A stretch of DNA of 64,000 nt from Monarcha castaneiventris obscurior (Eukaryota > Chordata > Aves > Passeriformes > Monarchidae): positions 1,116,001 to 1,180,000 of the forward strand of contig JAMPIT010000583.1 of the NCBI GenBank assembly GCA_026261815.1, read 5' to 3'. The notes under the pieces are model-generated. The model was given only the letters and a program-made list of their open reading frames with translations, was not told the DNA's origin and did not search any database. Every line of letters begins with the position of its first letter. Position 1 is the first letter of the stretch. The position numbers were made by a program, and so were the translations under genes. Positions 61,492 to 64,000 of the stretch are shown here, in pieces.

Positions 61492-64000
61492 TTTCATATC
61501 CCCATAGTGTGTCATTCCAGTTCTAGGTAGTCAAAATAACCCCTGACATTCCTATAATACATCTCTTCTAGCCAGGAACACAAGACCAGGTCTAAGGTAC
61601 CCGTTACAAAAACTGTATTGTGTTAGAACCTTAGAACAGTGAAAGGTTAAAGCCTTCGTCTGTATTTCATGCACTGCCTTCCCCAGAGGCCCAAAAATAA
61701 AGTGCCTCGTACTGCATCCTCATTACATAAGAACTATATATAGAGAGCATATGAGTTTGTCTTCTGTTTCAGAACAGAAAATTGACATAAGCGTTTTGAG
61801 GAAAGAAAAGGTTCAGTAGAACTTTGTTTTATCCTGAGTAAGAACACTGCCTAGTAATGCTTGTGTTGTGCAAGTGTCAAGGCTGAAATTGGCAATGGGT
61901 GGAGATCTCTTTAAGGGAATTAAGTAAGTGGATAATGGAAGTGAAACACTTTTAGTGGCAGGAAAATAATAAAAATTCCTTGGACTCTGAAAGGGAGAGT
62001 CTTCTTATAAACATCACAGAGGAGTTAAAGTAATTTTATGAGGACTAAAAAAAAAATTCAAGAAATTTAAAATAATTTACAGTGAGTCCTTTCCTTCAGA
62101 TTTTGATGTTGTTACCTGTGGGTCAAGAGAAGAAAGCAGAAGGAAATAGTAACAGCAACATTAATGAAAGGTAACACTCTCATCTTCCACTTTCCAGCCT
62201 TGACATTTGGTTCCACCAGAGACTGACACAGACTCCACTGCCTCTGCTGCAGACACTTTACACTGATTCATGTCCCATGTAATGCAATCAGGGCCATTCT
62301 CTGAGTTCTGAAGCTACAGCAGAGAAATAGGTTTTGTTTCTCAACAGAAGAGCAGGAGTGCACATTTGTTCTTCTGTAGAGCAACAGCTTGGAAATATGC
62401 ACCCATAGGAATGTCACACAAAACACATGGAAGGGCCAGGGATCCTAAGGGATACATGTGCAAAACTCAGAGTTAATGTAATAAACCTCAGGCCTCTCAG
62501 GTGATTTATTGCAAATCTCTGCCTATATTTGTGTCAGAACAAGCTGCCTTTGGACAAAACTCTTCCATGCAGCCTAAGAACACATAAGAGTGTGGAGCTG
62601 TGCCCTTTCAGAGGCAGGTCAGTGAGGAACTGTTTCTCTTTCCCCAACACACTCGGGGAACAGCTGAAACATCTTCCTCCAGGAGCCAGCCCCTTTCACT
62701 ATTCCCTCAGCTGTATCCAGCCATTGGTCATTTCTGCTACAATCCTCTGTAACAAAGTTTTCCCAGATGAAGTTTTAACTTAGGTCATGAGAGATGAATT
62801 ATTTCTTCACATTTTTCCTTCCTCTTTCACCCTTTCTCAATTGTTTTGCTTTCCTTCTCTTTTGGTAATATTTCATCTTTTATTCTCTTTTATTCCCTTC
62901 CTCTCATTGCATTTACCATCCTTTAAACCTCATGTTAACAATTTACTAGATTTTTATTCATCTGATCTCCTGACTAGTTTCCTGTCAAAGATTTCAGTTT
63001 TGGGGTTTTTTTTTCTCCTCTTCTTTACAGTGAATACTGCTTGGACAGGAGCCATGTCTTTATTACAGAATATAAATATGCACAGATATAAATTATTTTT
63101 ATAGTAGGCTTTGTGATCAGAAACCATCTTTTCTTTTCTTGCGTATATCTTTCTTTTTTTTCCCCCTAGAATACTAAATAAACCCCATTCACATAAGGAA
63201 TAACAGCATTCGGTTTTCCTTCCTCCTTCTCCCACACTGGTTTTTTTGTTTGTTTGTTTTGTTCTTTTTTCTTTTAATTCTAATTTTATTTAATTAAGTC
63301 ATTTGCTCACCTAGAGCTTGGCTGAAATATCTCCTGAAAGCAGGTCCATATGATGTTTGTGCCACTGTATAATTAGAAGCAACTTAACACATAAAAGCTG
63401 TGTTTTAGTAAAAGACCTGAAATGAAGTCTTGAAAACTCACGTATCAGTTTTGGCACAAGCAATTCAATGCAATCAAGATATGAAAATCTGCTGGAGAAG
63501 AGCTGATTTAAAAAGACAAAGCCTCAGGTATGGCCATGCAGTCAGTGCTTTGCACTTGTATCTGCCCATGACTCGGTGTAACTCACTGTGCTGTGAGTGA
63601 GAGGATGGGCTCTGCCTCCTCACATTCCTCCTCTTTGTAGCTAGAAAAGAGTGGTGTTTTTGAAACTCTGTGATAGGATGCTGCTTTATTTCACAAAGTG
63701 CCTTGGCACTCCTTCAATTACCTGGCTTTGACAGATGTAGACACATCACTGAAAAGCACATTATCCTCAACCTAACACTAAAATGCATTAGAATTTCCTC
63801 TGCATTTCATGGCCAGATTTTGATGCCTTTGCTTATGCTGAATTTTTCTATTGCCCTGAAATGGATTGTCTTGGTTTGGTGGGTTTGCTTCCCTTTGGCT
63901 TCAGTGACAGCTGAAGATGAGCTGCACTCGATGTGTGTCATGGCGAGGGAGGCCCTGGGCCTCTGTGAGGACTGAAACATTCACTTGCAAACACAGACCA

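Larger units (their letters stand above)
47431..64000 (-). other. CDH8: CDH8 intron 3 (partial, over 16.5 kb)
   Basis: Sequence upstream of the exon 4 acceptor. The EC1 exon that should precede it, about 295 nt in this family, was not found. The interval holds a solo LTR ending at 50047, a minisatellite at 50146-50408, CR1 pieces at 54031-54091, 55241-55494 and 61239-61491, an (AT)n microsatellite at 60488 and a CpG-dense block at about 60885-61220. Confidence 0.8.

Noticed and set aside
47431..64000. Search for the preceding CDH8 exon (EC1, about 295 nt)
   Set aside because: No minus-strand open segment with the EC1 LDRE or DINDNAPEF motifs was found.

Overview
The window is vertebrate nuclear DNA, almost certainly from a bird and plausibly a passerine or other neoavian. 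The basis is a set of CR1-type LINE 3' ends with the terminal ATTCTGTG-like octamers, avian-style solo LTRs, AT-rich intronic sequence with few CpGs, and one multi-exon gene with canonical GT/AG splice sites. Nothing bacterial, viral or plasmid-like is present. No CRISPR array, tRNA, rRNA or independent protein-coding gene was recognised.

The only gene is the middle of a type II classical cadherin on the minus strand. I identify it as cadherin-8 (CDH8), because the exon-encoded peptides match my memory of mammalian CDH8 almost residue for residue and differ more from CDH6, CDH11, CDH10 and CDH12. Six consecutive coding exons are visible, read from high to low coordinates: 47430-47311 (120 nt), 34964-34797 (168 nt), 31092-30905 (188 nt), 28201-27948 (254 nt), 20792-20656 (137 nt) and 2518-2397 (122 nt). 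These sizes and phases fit the conserved type II cadherin layout, conventionally exons 4 to 9. Together they encode EC2, EC3, EC4 and the first residues of EC5. The signal peptide, prodomain, EC1, most of EC5, the membrane span and the catenin-binding tail lie outside the window. The reading frame is intact across all five internal junctions.

Layout: intron 9 (partial) 1-2396; exon 9; intron 8, 18.1 kb, with a 1.0-kb CR1 and an LTR-like block; exon 8; intron 7, 7.2 kb, with a perfect 60-bp tandem duplication and three CR1 pieces; exon 7; intron 6, 2.7 kb; exon 6; intron 5, 3.7 kb; exon 5; intron 4, 12.3 kb, with a CR1 piece ending about 35 nt from the exon 4 donor; exon 4; intron 3 (partial), over 16.5 kb, with a solo LTR, a 9/10-bp minisatellite, three CR1 pieces and a small CpG-dense block.

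I did not find a novel biological system. The points most worth a second look are the CR1 crowding the exon 4 donor, an in-frame 35-codon read-through tail after exon 9, the LTR-minisatellite pair, the exact 60-bp duplication, and the CpG-dense segment that ends in A18 on the minus strand.
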